Source: Talpa occidentalis (Eukaryota > Chordata > Mammalia > Eulipotyphla > Talpidae). Taken from it: DNA of 64,000 nt. The notes under the pieces are model-generated. The model saw only the letters and a list, made by a program, of their open reading frames with translations, did not search any database and was not told the DNA's origin. The DNA is taken from the NCBI RefSeq assembly GCF_014898055.3, contig NW_023604295.1:140832676-140896675 (forward strand). The letters run 5' to 3'. Shown in pieces: positions 43,175-54,350 of the stretch. The position numbers were made by a program, and so were the translations under genes. Position 1 is the first letter of the stretch; the number at the start of each line of letters is the position of its first letter.

Positions 43175-46100
43175 TGAGATTTTCTTTTATAGACACACTT
43201 TCAAAGTTATAACAGTGGGTTACAAAATCATAACAGTGACCTGTGGGTGCCCAGCAGGTGTGTGTAGTGTAGTAACAGACACCTGAGGAGGTGGGTACCT
43301 CTGTTTCTGAATCATGCATGATGTTGTAACCCAACTTTATCTTAATAAAAAATTCAAAGAAATAAAATTGAAATGAAATATAGTTTGATAAACATATTTG
43401 TATTAGCAATGCATAAAATGATCCAATTTTATTCACAAGATAATTATCAATGTTTGAGATCATCAGAGTCAGAAAGATTGACCCCTACGTGGACAAATGA
43501 ATTTAAAGATGATATATGTATAGTTGTATACTATTTGGTTCTTCTATTCATTAAAAAAATGGTGATGAGAACCATTTTCTTCAACAGAAGTATTAATAAT
43601 ATCATTTATAATCATGTAAGGCTAATAAATAACATTACCAAAGAGTGAGCATAAATTAACTGAAAATTTACCTCCTTCATTAACATTCTCGGATGCAGGT
43701 CACATTTTATCTCATGTCTGGAATAATGAAATCAAATAATGAAACAATCCCAGTGCAAGAAGTTCCTAAAAATATCACAGCTCTTTCCAATGACTCTAAA
43801 TAAAACCCTGAGGCCCTCCCCATACACCATAACACTGAGGACCTCCAAGGTCTGACTCCAAATCACCTTTATTTTTTTTATTTTTTTTTCTTCCATGGGC
43901 ATCTTTCTTAGAACTGTCTTAATTTTTGTATTTTTATTCCATTTCATTGTGGCTTTAAATGCTTCCTTTATTATTAAAAATATTAAATATCTTTCCATAA
44001 GTTTATTAACCACTTAGGTTATTTATTTTTTATTTTATATTCACCATATAATTGCACCCCCCTTATTTTTCAAGTCACCTTTATTATCGTCTTTGCTCTC
44101 AACAGTTCTCAAGAAGGGTAATGCCTGGATGAGGTTCCTATACTTTAAAATGCAGTGATGTAATTTAAACCAATGTGAATAAAAATCTCATCAAATATAA
44201 AATTATCTCATAGAATATAAAATTATTGTAAAAAGCACATAACATAAAATTCACCTTCTTAACCTCTTAAAGAAAAAACAATAGTTTTTATTTAGGTACA
44301 GGCTCACTTTCCCTTTTATTTGCATGACATTTTCTGCCTCCTCAGTTAACGCAAGTTCTATCTAAAAAGCTTTTTGTCTAGTATTTGCCAATCCCAAAAC
44401 AATTCATTTTATAGATCTGAAGCAGTGACTTGATGAAGCTTCCCTAACCTAGCTAGCAGTGACTTTCCCTTCTCCACCCATTTTGCATTCACTTTCACTT
44501 AAAGCCATTTGTTAGATTATGCCTTAAAATGCAGATTTTTCATGCATGTCTTACTCCTAATATAATTAAGAATTTTGAGGACAAAAGCCTTAGAAATTGT
44601 ACCATTTATCAACTAAAGGAAGGCAAAGAAAAACCAAAATTTAGGCAATTAAATGATCACGTCAACACACTTTGAGTGTTCAGGACTGTCTGTGGCTCGT
44701 TGAGAGCATTTGACAAATTACAGCTCCGTTTATTATATTACAGCCAAAATCTATTTAGACACATTTTGAGAAGCAAACAACCCTGTAATTCTGTTTCCTT
44801 ACAAGCTTTTAATTCAAAAATGTGACGGTAGGAGAAGAATAAGTTTCAGATGTTGATGCACTTTTGCTATGTCTCTGCCTTTAACTGAGGTGGGAATGTT
44901 TAAATGATGAACCCACATATTCATTTCTCACACCATTGTGTGTGGTCACAGTGGAAATTCTTAGATGATCAGCTGCATGTGTATGGAAAAAAGAAATGTT
45001 ACCCAAATGGTGACATCCTACTTTGTGGTCAAGTCTTGACTCTTCTAGGGAGTCCTTAGAACAGTACTTGATTGTGTCCCTCAAGCATAAGGGACTAGGG
45101 GCTCAACAGCCAAGTGCAACAGGCTGTCCACACAAGCATAGATGCCAATGGACACCATGCAACACAACTGTTCTAGATTCATTCTCTGTGACTTACTTCT
45201 TTGAGATTTCCTGATAGTACTAGAATTTTATTACCATAACTTTCCCTCCTGAATTATGCCAAATACTTGCAAATATAGTAATAGATGTTGGGCCTAATAC
45301 ATTTCAATTTTTGTAATAATGAATTTTCAAAACCCTTGAGAAAATAGCTCTAAGTTATTTTTGCAAAAATTGAAACAAAAATCTCATTGAAGTAAAATAA
45401 CTGATTTTTGGAGGTCAAAATGACGCAAACTAATTATTGTTTACAAGTACATCCTCATCCCAATTTAAATATGTCTTAGGACTTCCCACCCACTTCACGA
45501 ATGAGATTCTATTGTAAGTGGTTGTTAGACACTGTGATTATTTGACACAGATATTTCTAGGTTTATTACAGACATCTACTGTGATTAAGTTATCAATACA
45601 TTTCCCATGGGGCCACACCAGTATTGCATCACAAATATTAGGTTAGAAGACTATTTATTACATTCAAGAATGCGCAAGTTAATTCTCTCACTGTCTTTAA
45701 TTGGCTTAGAACAGTTCCCTTGGAGAATCCTTAATAGAGATTACCCTGGAGAGAAAACAGAAGAAAATAGAAAGGAAGTTACTGGAAGCAGCAGCAAGTG
45801 CAATCATGGAGAACCCCCTGTGTGCTATTCACAGGGTTCTTTGGGTAACGGTTCCAAGAGGTGGCTGAAAGCCATTCCCTGAAGATGTTCTCAGATGAAA
45901 CATCTTTATAGGCAGGATTGTGCAGAGGGAGTTGCACCAGATGTAAGGATTTCACACCATCTGACTGAACATAGCCTCATCCCTCAGAGTGTAAATAAAG
46001 TTACTCAAGATTACTAGAAATGTGGACCATCCAGATGGCCCCGACAGACACTTAATTGATAAGACAAGGAAGGAACTATTATTAATGTATTTGCATGCCT

Positions 46101-46569
46101 TCTTTTCAGATATATACTTATTAACTGAACTAGAGTGCTGGAAGTGAAATAAACAGTGCCCTTTATTTTGTCTTCATACCACTGAGTGAAACATCCAATG
46201 GTAAATCTCTATTTTCTGTCTGGATAATATTTGTGACAGATCCTGTAGCCTTTGTGGTCATTTTGAAGTCTTCACCTTCAGGTCTTAGTAAGTTCAGACT
46301 TATGTTCATATATTTGGGAGCCTCTCTTTGACTGTTCTTCCCCCTCCTCCAACCTGGATCTGACACAGGTCCATATATTTTCATAAAGAAGGGATATATT
46401 GGCACTGTCTTCTGTCTTCTTTGTATGACTCTTCAATAATTGTTGTCCTTCTGAGCTTCTGGTGCAGTCAGATTTCAAAAAGGGAAAGTCTTTTCATCAT
46501 GAAATCAAGGTCCTAAGTGTCTACTGGACTTGTAATCTGGCATCGGTCCTTTCTGTTATGGACCTCAAA
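43175..46569. other. 3.4 kb of unique DNA, SINE-free
   Basis: A short piece at 44215-44275 ('aaaagcacataacataaaattcacc') resembles a phrase common in old L1/LTR-type repeats ('AAATACATATAACATAAAATTTACC'), but I cannot place it. The block at 44640-44830 is complex and may be conserved. I see no gene. Confidence 0.4.
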
Positions 46570-46856
46570 TGTGTCTGTGTCATAATACCAGCTGGTCTCA
46601 CTCATAGCAGGACTTTAGGAAACCTAAATAAGGGACCAGGAAAAAGATTAATTATAATAAAGTAAAAATCAAAATCAATAAGCAACTATAAAACCAGAGA
46701 CACACTACAGGGAGGGAAGGAGGGAGTAGGATCAAAACATGGGGGGTGGGAATTGTATGGCGACTATAACCAAGATGAAAATGCATTCATTGTATAAAAA
46801 TGAAAAAATGATGCAAAATATATAAAATTATCAAAAATAATAACAAATTAAAAAAA
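46570..46856 (+). mobile_element. LINE-1 3' end (5'-truncated)
   Basis: It starts 'cataataccagctggtctcactcatag' and shares phrase after phrase with the L1 end at 1270: 'aacctaaataagggaccaggaaaaag', 'ggagtaggatcaaaaca' and 'gggaattgtatgg', with 'aaaatatataaaatta' at the end. The two are the same subfamily. No coding sequence remains. Confidence 0.75.
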
Positions 46857-48236
46857 ATCCCTTTGGGGGACACCCACAGCATATTTCACGAGGAGGTCTG
46901 TGTTCCACCACCTCACCTCTCTCCCTCCTGCCTCTTCTGGTGCTCCTTCTGGTGGTGCCAACTTACTCTGTTTATATTTCTGATGTCTCTGTAGTGTTGA
47001 GGGTGAGAAACACTCCTATGTGGTGTTTGTTTTTCGTTTTCATTTTTTCCTAGTACCCATGAGGACTCAGAGGTAACACACCTGTGCCTGACCCTTTTGA
47101 GTAGTGTTTCTTTCTTGTTTCATCTCAAATCCAGTTTTTTTTTCCCCAGCTTCACTTTTGTTTTTAAGTACGAATTGGAGTCTCATACTCTTGAACTTCA
47201 TACTCCAGAATCTGTACAGCAAACTTTGTGTATTGATTTGTTGATATCAGAGGCAAGGAGGGAAAATAAAGATGATTCTAACAGTTTTTTTCCCCCAATA
47301 AATAACTTCTCTGTTAATATCAGATGTAGGTGGACAGCAGGGTAGAGTTTGAAGTTCTGGCCAATCCGTCAGCACATCCTGTACAGATCAGTCGTTTCTC
47401 TTAGCTATGCGAGGATATTTATCACCAGTTGTTGCCAGCTTTTGGTCTCAGTAAAGGCTGAGATAATAGGGGATGCATCTGTAATAGCCTGCCACATACA
47501 TATGGGTTACGTGTTCTCTTCACGACAAATGGGGTATTTCTTATTTGTTTCATCAGTTTTTGGTTTGATCCTGTGTAAGTACAGGGGAAAGTTCCCCCAC
47601 CCCTCCTTCTTAGGCAAAATGACCTAACAGTTAACATCTGATGGGTTAGAAGGAGAACTAAGGCAGATAGAAGCACATACATATGGAAGAGTTTTATGAC
47701 TGTAAATTCTAAAATAAGTGGAGCAACCTGAAGGCTTATATCCTGGGCTGAGGATGAGATAGGGACAGGCACAGGCAAGGGAAAGGTGGGGTGATCAGAT
47801 GATGAGGAGGGGATCACTATGCTGAAAGTTTGTGTGGAAGAGAGATCTGGGGTGACCCTAAGTCTGGGTGATCTTCATTCTCTAAGTTTATGGTGATAGC
47901 TTCTCCTGAGACACACATTGTCTTTATTAACCTCAGTTCCACAAGCCCAAGTGATAGGTATTGGGAAAAAAATCTGCTCTGGACACCTTGGGAAAGGCAT
48001 TCCTAAGTATTTGGGGGCAGTCTGATCCTGCAATACCATCTTTCTTTAAGCCATTTTACTTTTAAACCAAATTCCCTCCCTACTCCGTAGGAAACCAAAT
48101 TAAGTGCTTAGTGGAGTGGAATTCTTTTATATGGCAAATTTGTATGTCCTAATTAAGTGGAACCACAGTCAAACACTGTTGTCACTGGCCCAGGCAAAAA
48201 ACACACAAACCAGATATCTTGGTTTGATAAGAAATT
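46857..48236. other. Unrecognised DNA
   Basis: The composition is mixed, with a C/T-rich part at 46895-46960. The 131-codon minus-strand frame (47422-47817) has no recognised domain and no supporting signals. Confidence 0.35.
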
Positions 48237-48250
48237 AAAGAACTAAATTA

Positions 48251-48518
48251 GGGGCCTCCCTGGTGGCACAAGGGGTTAAGACTCAGCACTATGAAGTTAT
48301 TGGCAGCCGCTGCAGCATGAGTTTGATACCCTGCCAGGGAGGTGACCCACATGGTGCAGCAGACCCCTCCTGTCTCACCCACTGCTCCCCTCAGCAGTGC
48401 ATTTCAGTGGATCTGCCTGTTCTGCTCCCCACTCTGTCTCTGGTGAATCCTCTCACACCCCCCACCTCTGGCCTGCACCCCAGTTCATGAATGCATAAAT
48501 AAATAAATCTTTAAAAAT
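48251..48518 (+). mobile_element. tRNA-derived SINE, type A, perfect TSD
   Basis: The head is 'ggggcctccctggtggcacaaggggttaagac' (48251-48282, type A), the hallmark 'ctgctcccctcagcagtg', the motif 'cagtggatctgcc', and the tail 'atgcataaataaataaatcttt'. A perfect 14-bp TSD (AAAGAACTAAATTA) lies at 48237-48250 and 48519-48532. Confidence 0.95.
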
Positions 48519-48532
48519 AAAGAACTAAATTA

Positions 48533-48985
48533 TAACTATGTATTTTTGCAAAACAGTCTATAGAAGAAAGGTGAAAGCTTTTATAAAATGTTTCTATAGG
48601 ACATAGTGGAATTTCTTTATGCAATTTGAGTTGTGGAATTGCCTGCAGGGCCGGCTGGTGGATTACAGCTAGCTCAGTACTGCACAGGGCTCTACTGCCT
48701 GGATTTCCCTGGGACTTTAAACACAGAGGGAAAGTGGAAACCCAACTGACCAGCATTTAAATATGTCTGTAGAGACTCACACACTTTTATATGGAAAATT
48801 GGTGTTAACTGAATTGGCACTGAATTTTGGGGAAAGATAAGTGATATTGGAGAACTGGTTAAAACACATACACACACACACACACACACAGTTGACTTCT
48901 GCCTCACACCACACCCAAAAATATTTGCAATGCACCTTCTTCTCTTCTGGTATTTACCCAAATACTTCCTTTACCCCAAGGCATT
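48533..48985. other. Unique DNA with (CA)n
   Basis: A (CA)n microsatellite runs 48865-48890. Nothing else is recognised. Confidence 0.5.
48865..48890. repeat. (CA)n microsatellite
   Basis: About eleven uninterrupted CA units follow 'aaaacacata'. Confidence 0.9.
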
Positions 48986-49001
48986 ACTCTTACCCACTCT
49001 T

Positions 49002-49325
49002 TTTTTTTTAATTTTTTTTTTCAAAATGCCAAACAGCATAAGTTAAAGATTTGAATCTTTTTTTTTTTTTAAGATTTATTTGTTTATTTATATAAGCACT
49101 GGGTATAGTCAGAAGCGTGGGAGGGTGAGAGAATTCACCAGAGCCAGAGGGGAGAGCAGAGCAGGCAGACTGACAAGCACACTGCTGAGGGGAGCAGCGG
49201 GTGGCAGGAGAGGTCTGCATGCCAGGTGGGACCCTCACCTGCTGGCCGGGCATCAAACCGGTGCTGCAGAGGCTGCGGGCAGCTTCGCAACCCAGTCTCA
49301 ACCTCTGTGCCACCAAGGAGGCCCA
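49002..49325 (-). mobile_element. tRNA-derived SINE, intermediate B/C, with transduced 3' segment
   Basis: The SINE body runs from its head 'gtgccaccaaggaggccc' (right) through 'agactgacaagcacactg' to its own tail 'aagatttatttgtttattt' and a T-run (49058-49070). On the left follows a 36-nt non-SINE sequence (49022-49057, starting 'caaaatgccaaacagc') and a second T-run (about 49002-49021). Only after that comes the TSD. The 16-bp TSD ACTCTTACCCACTCTT is perfect (48986-49001, 49326-49341). The inserted unit is therefore SINE, A-tail, unique segment, A-tail: a 3' transduction from the parent locus. Confidence 0.93.
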
Positions 49326-49341
49326 ACTCTTACCCACTCTT

Positions 49342-49788
49342 AAGCTGGAACCTGGCCTTCAACCCTGCATACATGATTTTCCTTATTTTGCTTTTTTTTT
49401 TTACCATAGAAATTGTCACTTACTTGAATATTGTGTGATTTACTTATTTAGGATTAGTGCTACAGTCTTTTTCCTGTCCTGAACTCTAACTCCAAAGGGC
49501 ATTTATTTTAATGATAAATCACAAGTGTTCAGAACAGTCCCTGATTAAATGTTTGTTGAATGACTTACAGGTGTAGAATTTTAACCCAATATAAACCTGT
49601 ATCTGGGATTAATCAATGGATTTGAATTGAGGGTAGAGAAGATTATACAATGATTGTCATCCTGCCTCACATGAATTGATTTGTGTTTCCAAAAGGAAAA
49701 AAAAAAAATTCCCTTAGAAGCCTTGGTAAATTATATGCTTGATCCATGAACAATGCAGAGATTAGGGGCACCAGTTTCCAGTTCACTT
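49342..49788. other. Unique DNA with an L2 trace
   Basis: 'gtgttcagaacagtccctgattaaatgtttgttgaatgac' (49525-49564) resembles the L2 3' end 'CAGAACAGTGCCTGGCACATAGTAGGYGCTCAATAAATGTTTGTTGAATGAA', with the middle deleted. It lies on the plus strand. Nothing else is recognised. Confidence 0.4.
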
Positions 49789-49803
49789 GAAAATCCCCAC
49801 CTA

Positions 49804-50066
49804 GGGCCTCCCTGGTGCTACAGAAGTTTGAGCTCCTCACTGTGAAGCTCTTCATAGCCTCTGCAGCATGGGTTCAATCCCGGCTGGCCTGCGAGAATCC
49901 CACATGGTGCGCAAATCTCTCCTGTCTCGCCCGCTGCTCCCCTCAGCAGTGTATTTCCTCAGTCTGCCTGTTCTGTTCCCCACTGTCTCTGGTGAATGCT
50001 CTCACCCTCCCAAGCATCTGGTCAGTACCCTGGTTCTTGTATAAATAAATAAATCTTAAAAAAAAA
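49804..50066 (+). mobile_element. tRNA-derived SINE, type B
   Basis: The head is 'gggcctccctggtgctaca', the B box 'ggttcaatccc', the hallmark 'ctgctcccctcagcagtg', the motif 'cctcagtctgcctg', and the tail 'tataaataaataaatctt' plus A-run. The TSD is GAAAATCCCCACCTA (49789-49803) against GAAAATCCCCATCTA (50067-50081), 14 of 15. Confidence 0.95.
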
Positions 50067-50081
50067 GAAAATCCCCATCTA

Positions 50082-50225
50082 ATTTATGGTTAGCCCTCCA
50101 TATACACAGGCCCACCTCTTGGGGTTCATGTCATCCACATTAGGTTGAATCTGAATGTGAAAACAGAAAAACAATCTGAGTATAACTCTGACCTGTGCAA
50201 TTCAAAACTGTGTTGTTCCAGGATC
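50082..50225 (+). repeat. Old DNA-transposon-like repeat
   Basis: 'ttagccctccatatacacagg' at one end and 'gacctgtgcaattcaaaactgtgttgttccaggatcaattgta' (50189-50232) at the other resemble an abundant old repeat with ends 'TCAGCCCTCCGTATCCGTGG' and 'TGCAGTTCAAACCYGTGTTGTTCAAGGGTCAA'. I believe it belongs to the mariner/Tigger-like group, but the name is uncertain. Confidence 0.4.
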
Positions 50226-52126
50226 AATTGTAATTAAGTCACTGTTAATACAGATTCTTTACTCACCATATAGGTACTGAATGAGCTAAGTCTAAATATT
50301 AGTAAAACATTTACTATTTATTTATACAGTTATACAGATATGATATGTACAAATATTACTATGTAATGCACTGCATATTTTCTTAATATGATTTCAATTG
50401 ATATTTCTATTGCTGATGTATTTTTAAAGTTTATTTCTTAGAGATTGAAGAGTTTTATTCTATTATTTTATATAAATTTATTTTGCCCAATTCAAAATAC
50501 TGGGGATAAGGAAATCTGGACTTTGGTGTTACCTTTGTTTACTAAAAGTTTGTAGGAACATATTCTGTATTAGGTCTAAACAGGCTACAGAATTGTCTGT
50601 TTTATTCATTGTTGAGACTTTAAAATAGAACCTGGAAAATAGTAGTCACTCTGTGCCTATTTGTTAAGTGAATTATTATATATAAATGGGATAATTATTT
50701 ATTGTCTATATTCCACTCTCAATTTCAGAAAATGGAAATAATTCCATTTATTCAATATTCATCCTATTAAGTTAAGTGGCAACCATAAAGCAACGTGAAT
50801 ATCATTACAAGTAGAAGGTCAATGTTTTGGCTATACTTCAAGTAATACCATTTTGCATATTTTATTTTATAATGTTTTGTAAACACTTTTCTCCAGCATT
50901 TTTCATCCCCATAGAGGAGAGTCACTCTGCAACAGGAATGGTCTTAGAATGTATTGTATAAGATGGTAACAAGTCACTTAATGAAAAAATGATTATTTAG
51001 ATATACCTGTTAGGTTTGGCATAACTGAAATCCTTTCATTGTTAGATATTCTTTAGATGAAGGCATATTTTTGTTTGTTTGCTTGTTTGTTTTTAATACC
51101 CTGTTAAGCAGAGATAGAAGGAATTCAAGTATGTATATTATCTTGGCATTATTGTTGTACCAGTTCCTTCCGGAAATTCTGTAGTGGGAGGAACTTTGCT
51201 GTTTCTGAAAAATCCCTGCTTTACATTCTTTTGAACTAAGAATTTTAAGAAATTTTTCATCTTGCTTTAAAACAGAATGTGGCTTTTCACTCAACAAATT
51301 ATCAGACCCCAAACTATTTTTAAACTACATCAATATTTCAAACAAATACATCTACTAATACATTGACTTTCTTCTCTCAATAAAACATGTTACATAGATA
51401 CTCTGAAATTCACTGTAGATATTAAAGAGCAACAAATTTCACTGCTTTAAAAATGGCATAAATGGCTTTCTCATTATTTATCTTTTTCACTTATTTTTCA
51501 TGAAAACTACTTTATACCCTTAAACCTATCCTGAAAAAAAATGGCTTAATGTTAAAAAATAGATACTTTTACTAAATAGAATGTCAACAAAAATGAGGCT
51601 CTCTTATAACATTCTTCCAGAAAGAGCAACTTAATCAGCATTTATCAGCGAGGAAAACTAGAACATTTTAATAAAGCTTCTTTCTCTCTTGGTATTTTAA
51701 TATTGCTTCAACCTTTAGTTCCCTTACTCATGAAGTCATAAGTTTTCTTCCCTTCTTTTAATATTTCCTTTTGATCTTACAATCCTGTCTTGTACTCTTT
51801 TGTTAAGAGAGTTGTTTTTTACCTAGTTACACTGGCTATTACTGCTAGTACAAGCAGATTAATCCTAACTTTATATAACATAACTACTTGTCCCAGCTCG
51901 TTAAGTATGTAAACGTGTGCACAAAGATCTAGAGGAGACCCCATATCCCAGAAACTCCTAAGGAGTGAGGAAGACCACAGGGGCCCAGAAGGCAGTAGGC
52001 TGTTTGGGGACAGTTCACTGTCCCTCAAATTACTGGTACCTACAGTGAACTCTGTGTAGAGTTTGCGTCATACCTAAAATGTATAAATCCCCATATTTTG
52101 TAGTAAGAAAAGCATATTACAAAATT
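50226..52126. other. Unique AT-rich DNA with an L2 trace
   Basis: A possible L2 end lies at 50600-50690 ('agaacctggaaaatagtagtcactctgtgcctatttgttaagtgaa', from AGAACAGTGCCTGGCACATAGTAGGTGCTCA...). The rest is unrecognised. Confidence 0.4.
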
Positions 52127-52135
52127 ATAAGCACT

Positions 52136-52404
52136 GGGCTTCCCTGGTGATATGGCAGGTTGAGTGCTGCACTGTGAAGCTGTCCGAGCCTCTATAGTGT
52201 GGGTTCGATTCCTGGCTTGCCAGGGAGATTCCCAAATGGCGAGGCAGACCTCTCCAGTCATGCCTGCTGCTCCCCTCAGCAGTGTATTTCTTCAGTCTGC
52301 CTGTTCTGTTCCCCGCTCTGTCTCTGGTGAATCCGCTCACCCTCCCGCGCCTCTGGCCTGAACCCTGGTTCTTGTTTAAGTAAATAAATAAATCTTTAAA
52401 AAAA
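52136..52404 (+). mobile_element. tRNA-derived SINE, type B
   Basis: The head is 'gggcttccctggtgatatggcaggttgag' (A box degraded), the B box 'ggttcgattcc' is a good match, and the hallmark 'ctgctcccctcagcagtg' precedes 'ttcagtctgcctg'. The tail is 'taaataaataaatcttt'. The TSD is ATAAGCACT (52127-52135) against ATAAGTACT (52405-52413), 8 of 9. Confidence 0.94.
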
Positions 52405-52414
52405 ATAAGTACTG

Positions 52415-52752
52415 ATAAATTAATTGCTTTGATTGTGTGTTATATAAATTTAAATAAAAAATCTTGAACAAAAGCAATGTGAGGGTAATAATTTTGTTCT
52501 GTTCCACATAAAGCTATTAGATTTAGGGGTTGTAGTCCTAAGGGGAAATTTTTCTAAGGTTTTATATAAAATCATTTGATAATAATCTTTAACTGTCTCT
52601 TATGTAGTCAAATCAAAAAAAAAATCAGCATGTAAGACAGAATAACTAAATTCTAGTCAATCAAAATAGTGGTTAAAGATCATGATTCTTTATATTCCAT
52701 GGTTAGTAGTTAAATGTTTAAAAACATAAAATAAATCCATCATTTCTATATC
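52415..52752. other. Unique AT-rich DNA, nothing recognised
   Basis: It separates the plus-strand SINE at 52136 from the minus-strand one at 52771. No gene or repeat is recognised. Confidence 0.45.
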
Positions 52753-52770
52753 GAGACCTGTACTTCTCTT

Positions 52771-53036
52771 TTTTTAAAGATTTATTTATTTATGCATACA
52801 AGAACTGGGGTACATGCCAGAGGTGTGGGGGTGAGAGGATTCACCAGAGTCAGAGTGGGCAACGAAACAGGCAAATCTACTGAAATACACTGCCGAGGGC
52901 AGCAGCGGGTGAGACAGGAGAGGTCTGCTGTGCCGTGTTTGTGGCTCCCTGGCTGCCAGGGATCGAACTCGTGCTGCAGTGACTGTGGTGAGCTTCATAC
53001 GTTGCATCTTAACTCCTTGCACCACCAGGGAGGCCT
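52771..53036 (-). mobile_element. tRNA-derived SINE, type A, 18-bp TSD
   Basis: The motif is 'aaatctactgaaatacac' and the head 'gcaccaccagggaggcc'. The TSD is GAGACCTGTACTTCTCTT (52753-52770) against GAGACCTGTATTTCTCTT (53037-53054), 17 of 18. Confidence 0.95.
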
Positions 53037-53054
53037 GAGACCTGTATTTCTCTT

Positions 53055-53859
53055 AAGAAATGTAAGAATAATACTGTTTTCCAATAGAATGCAATGTGTT
53101 AAGTAATAATGACTTTGTATACTATCCATGTTAATTGCTGATGTTGCAGGCTGTTTTTGTCCATATCAGTATTTCTTTTGTATTAATATCCTTTATGTGA
53201 ACAATTGTTACCTTATGTTGATAAACAGAGAGACAGATAAACTAACTCAAGATAAAGACTGAAAAATAAATATAAAACAAGATAAAATAGCTATAGTCTG
53301 AAAATTGCCTGCAACTCTATAGTCTGCAAAGGAATAGTGGATGAGGAAAGAATCACTCAACACTATGGACTGTATTGTTTATTCTGTGCAAATATTAATT
53401 ATTGAACTCTATCTTACCTAGGCATACCTTATTTACTGCATGTGAATTAATATTAATTATAATATAATTAATATTATATTATAATTAATATTAATATTAA
53501 TATTTTCACCTAATACTGGATACAGCTACCAAGGGACATTCTAGATTGTCAAAAATGACATGAAAGCAAAACATATCCTTGAGAGATGGGTGATGGAACA
53601 GATCTTCTTTTCTAGGGTCAACACAGTGGTGAGGTTTTCTGCCTGTCTCTGTGGATGAACCTGTTTTAAAATCTATCTGATATTAAGGCCTGTAGTAAGT
53701 GCCAGAGACATGCATGGCCATTTGTGGACTCTGCTCCTAGAAGTGTTAAATTAGAAAGGAAAATAGTGGAATAGGCCTTTGATTGCAATCTTATATAATA
53801 CATTCTTTGATAGTGGATGTCATGGAAACAAATGTGTGTGCTTCTGTGGTATGTGTGGG
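53055..53859. other. Unique AT-rich DNA with a 50-bp palindrome
   Basis: The only structured element is the AT inverted repeat at 53446-53495. No gene or dispersed repeat is recognised. Confidence 0.45.
53446..53495. repeat. Perfect AT inverted repeat, 20-bp arms
   Basis: The left arm ATTAATATTAATTATAATAT (53446-53465) is the exact reverse complement of the right arm (53476-53495), with a 10-nt spacer. It may extrude as a cruciform. Confidence 0.85.
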
Positions 53860-54350
53860 GGTTCAGGGAGATCACAAAGACTCCTTCATGCAGTTGACTT
53901 TTGAGAAAAGGGGAGGCTGGAGGAGGAAATGGGTTACACGCAAAAGTAGCAGCATCTGTAAATGTGTGAAAGTGAGAGATGATGCAATGCCAGGATAACA
54001 CATAGGGCAGATTGGGAAGAGAAATAAGAGATGAGACCAAAGAATTCTTAAGTTAAACAGTTTAGGAATTATCTCAAAGGCTATGAGATATCATGGAATT
54101 ATTTTAAACAAGGGTGGAGATGATTTAGGAGAAATTATTAGGGATGAGAAAGGAGTTAAAACTCCCACAGTTTGATCTGAGTAGATGGATGGGAGGGGCC
54201 AAAGAAACAATTCACAGCTTTAGTTTTGACAAAATAAATGAAGACATCTATCCTGAATCCTAGTGAAGATTTCTAACAGGAAGTTATATGGTGTGCAAGT
54301 GGGAGAAACAGAATTGGAGGAAATTAAAGAACAAAACAAAACAGTGAGAT
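53860..54350 (+). repeat. Ancient interspersed repeat, third copy
   Basis: 'cagggagatcacaaagactcctt' and 'tgagaaaaggggaggctggaggaggaaa' (53865-53930), then 'ctatgagatatcatggaattattttaaacaagggtggagatgattta' (54080-54126), keep the order of the same old repeat as 960-2340 (first part, then '..GGGTTTTGAGCAGGGGAGTGACATGATC'). Similarity is low. Confidence 0.35.

Noticed and set aside
47422..47817. 131-codon minus-strand frame
   Set aside because: No recognisable motif, signal peptide or family, and no splice or promoter context. Length is within chance for 64 kb.
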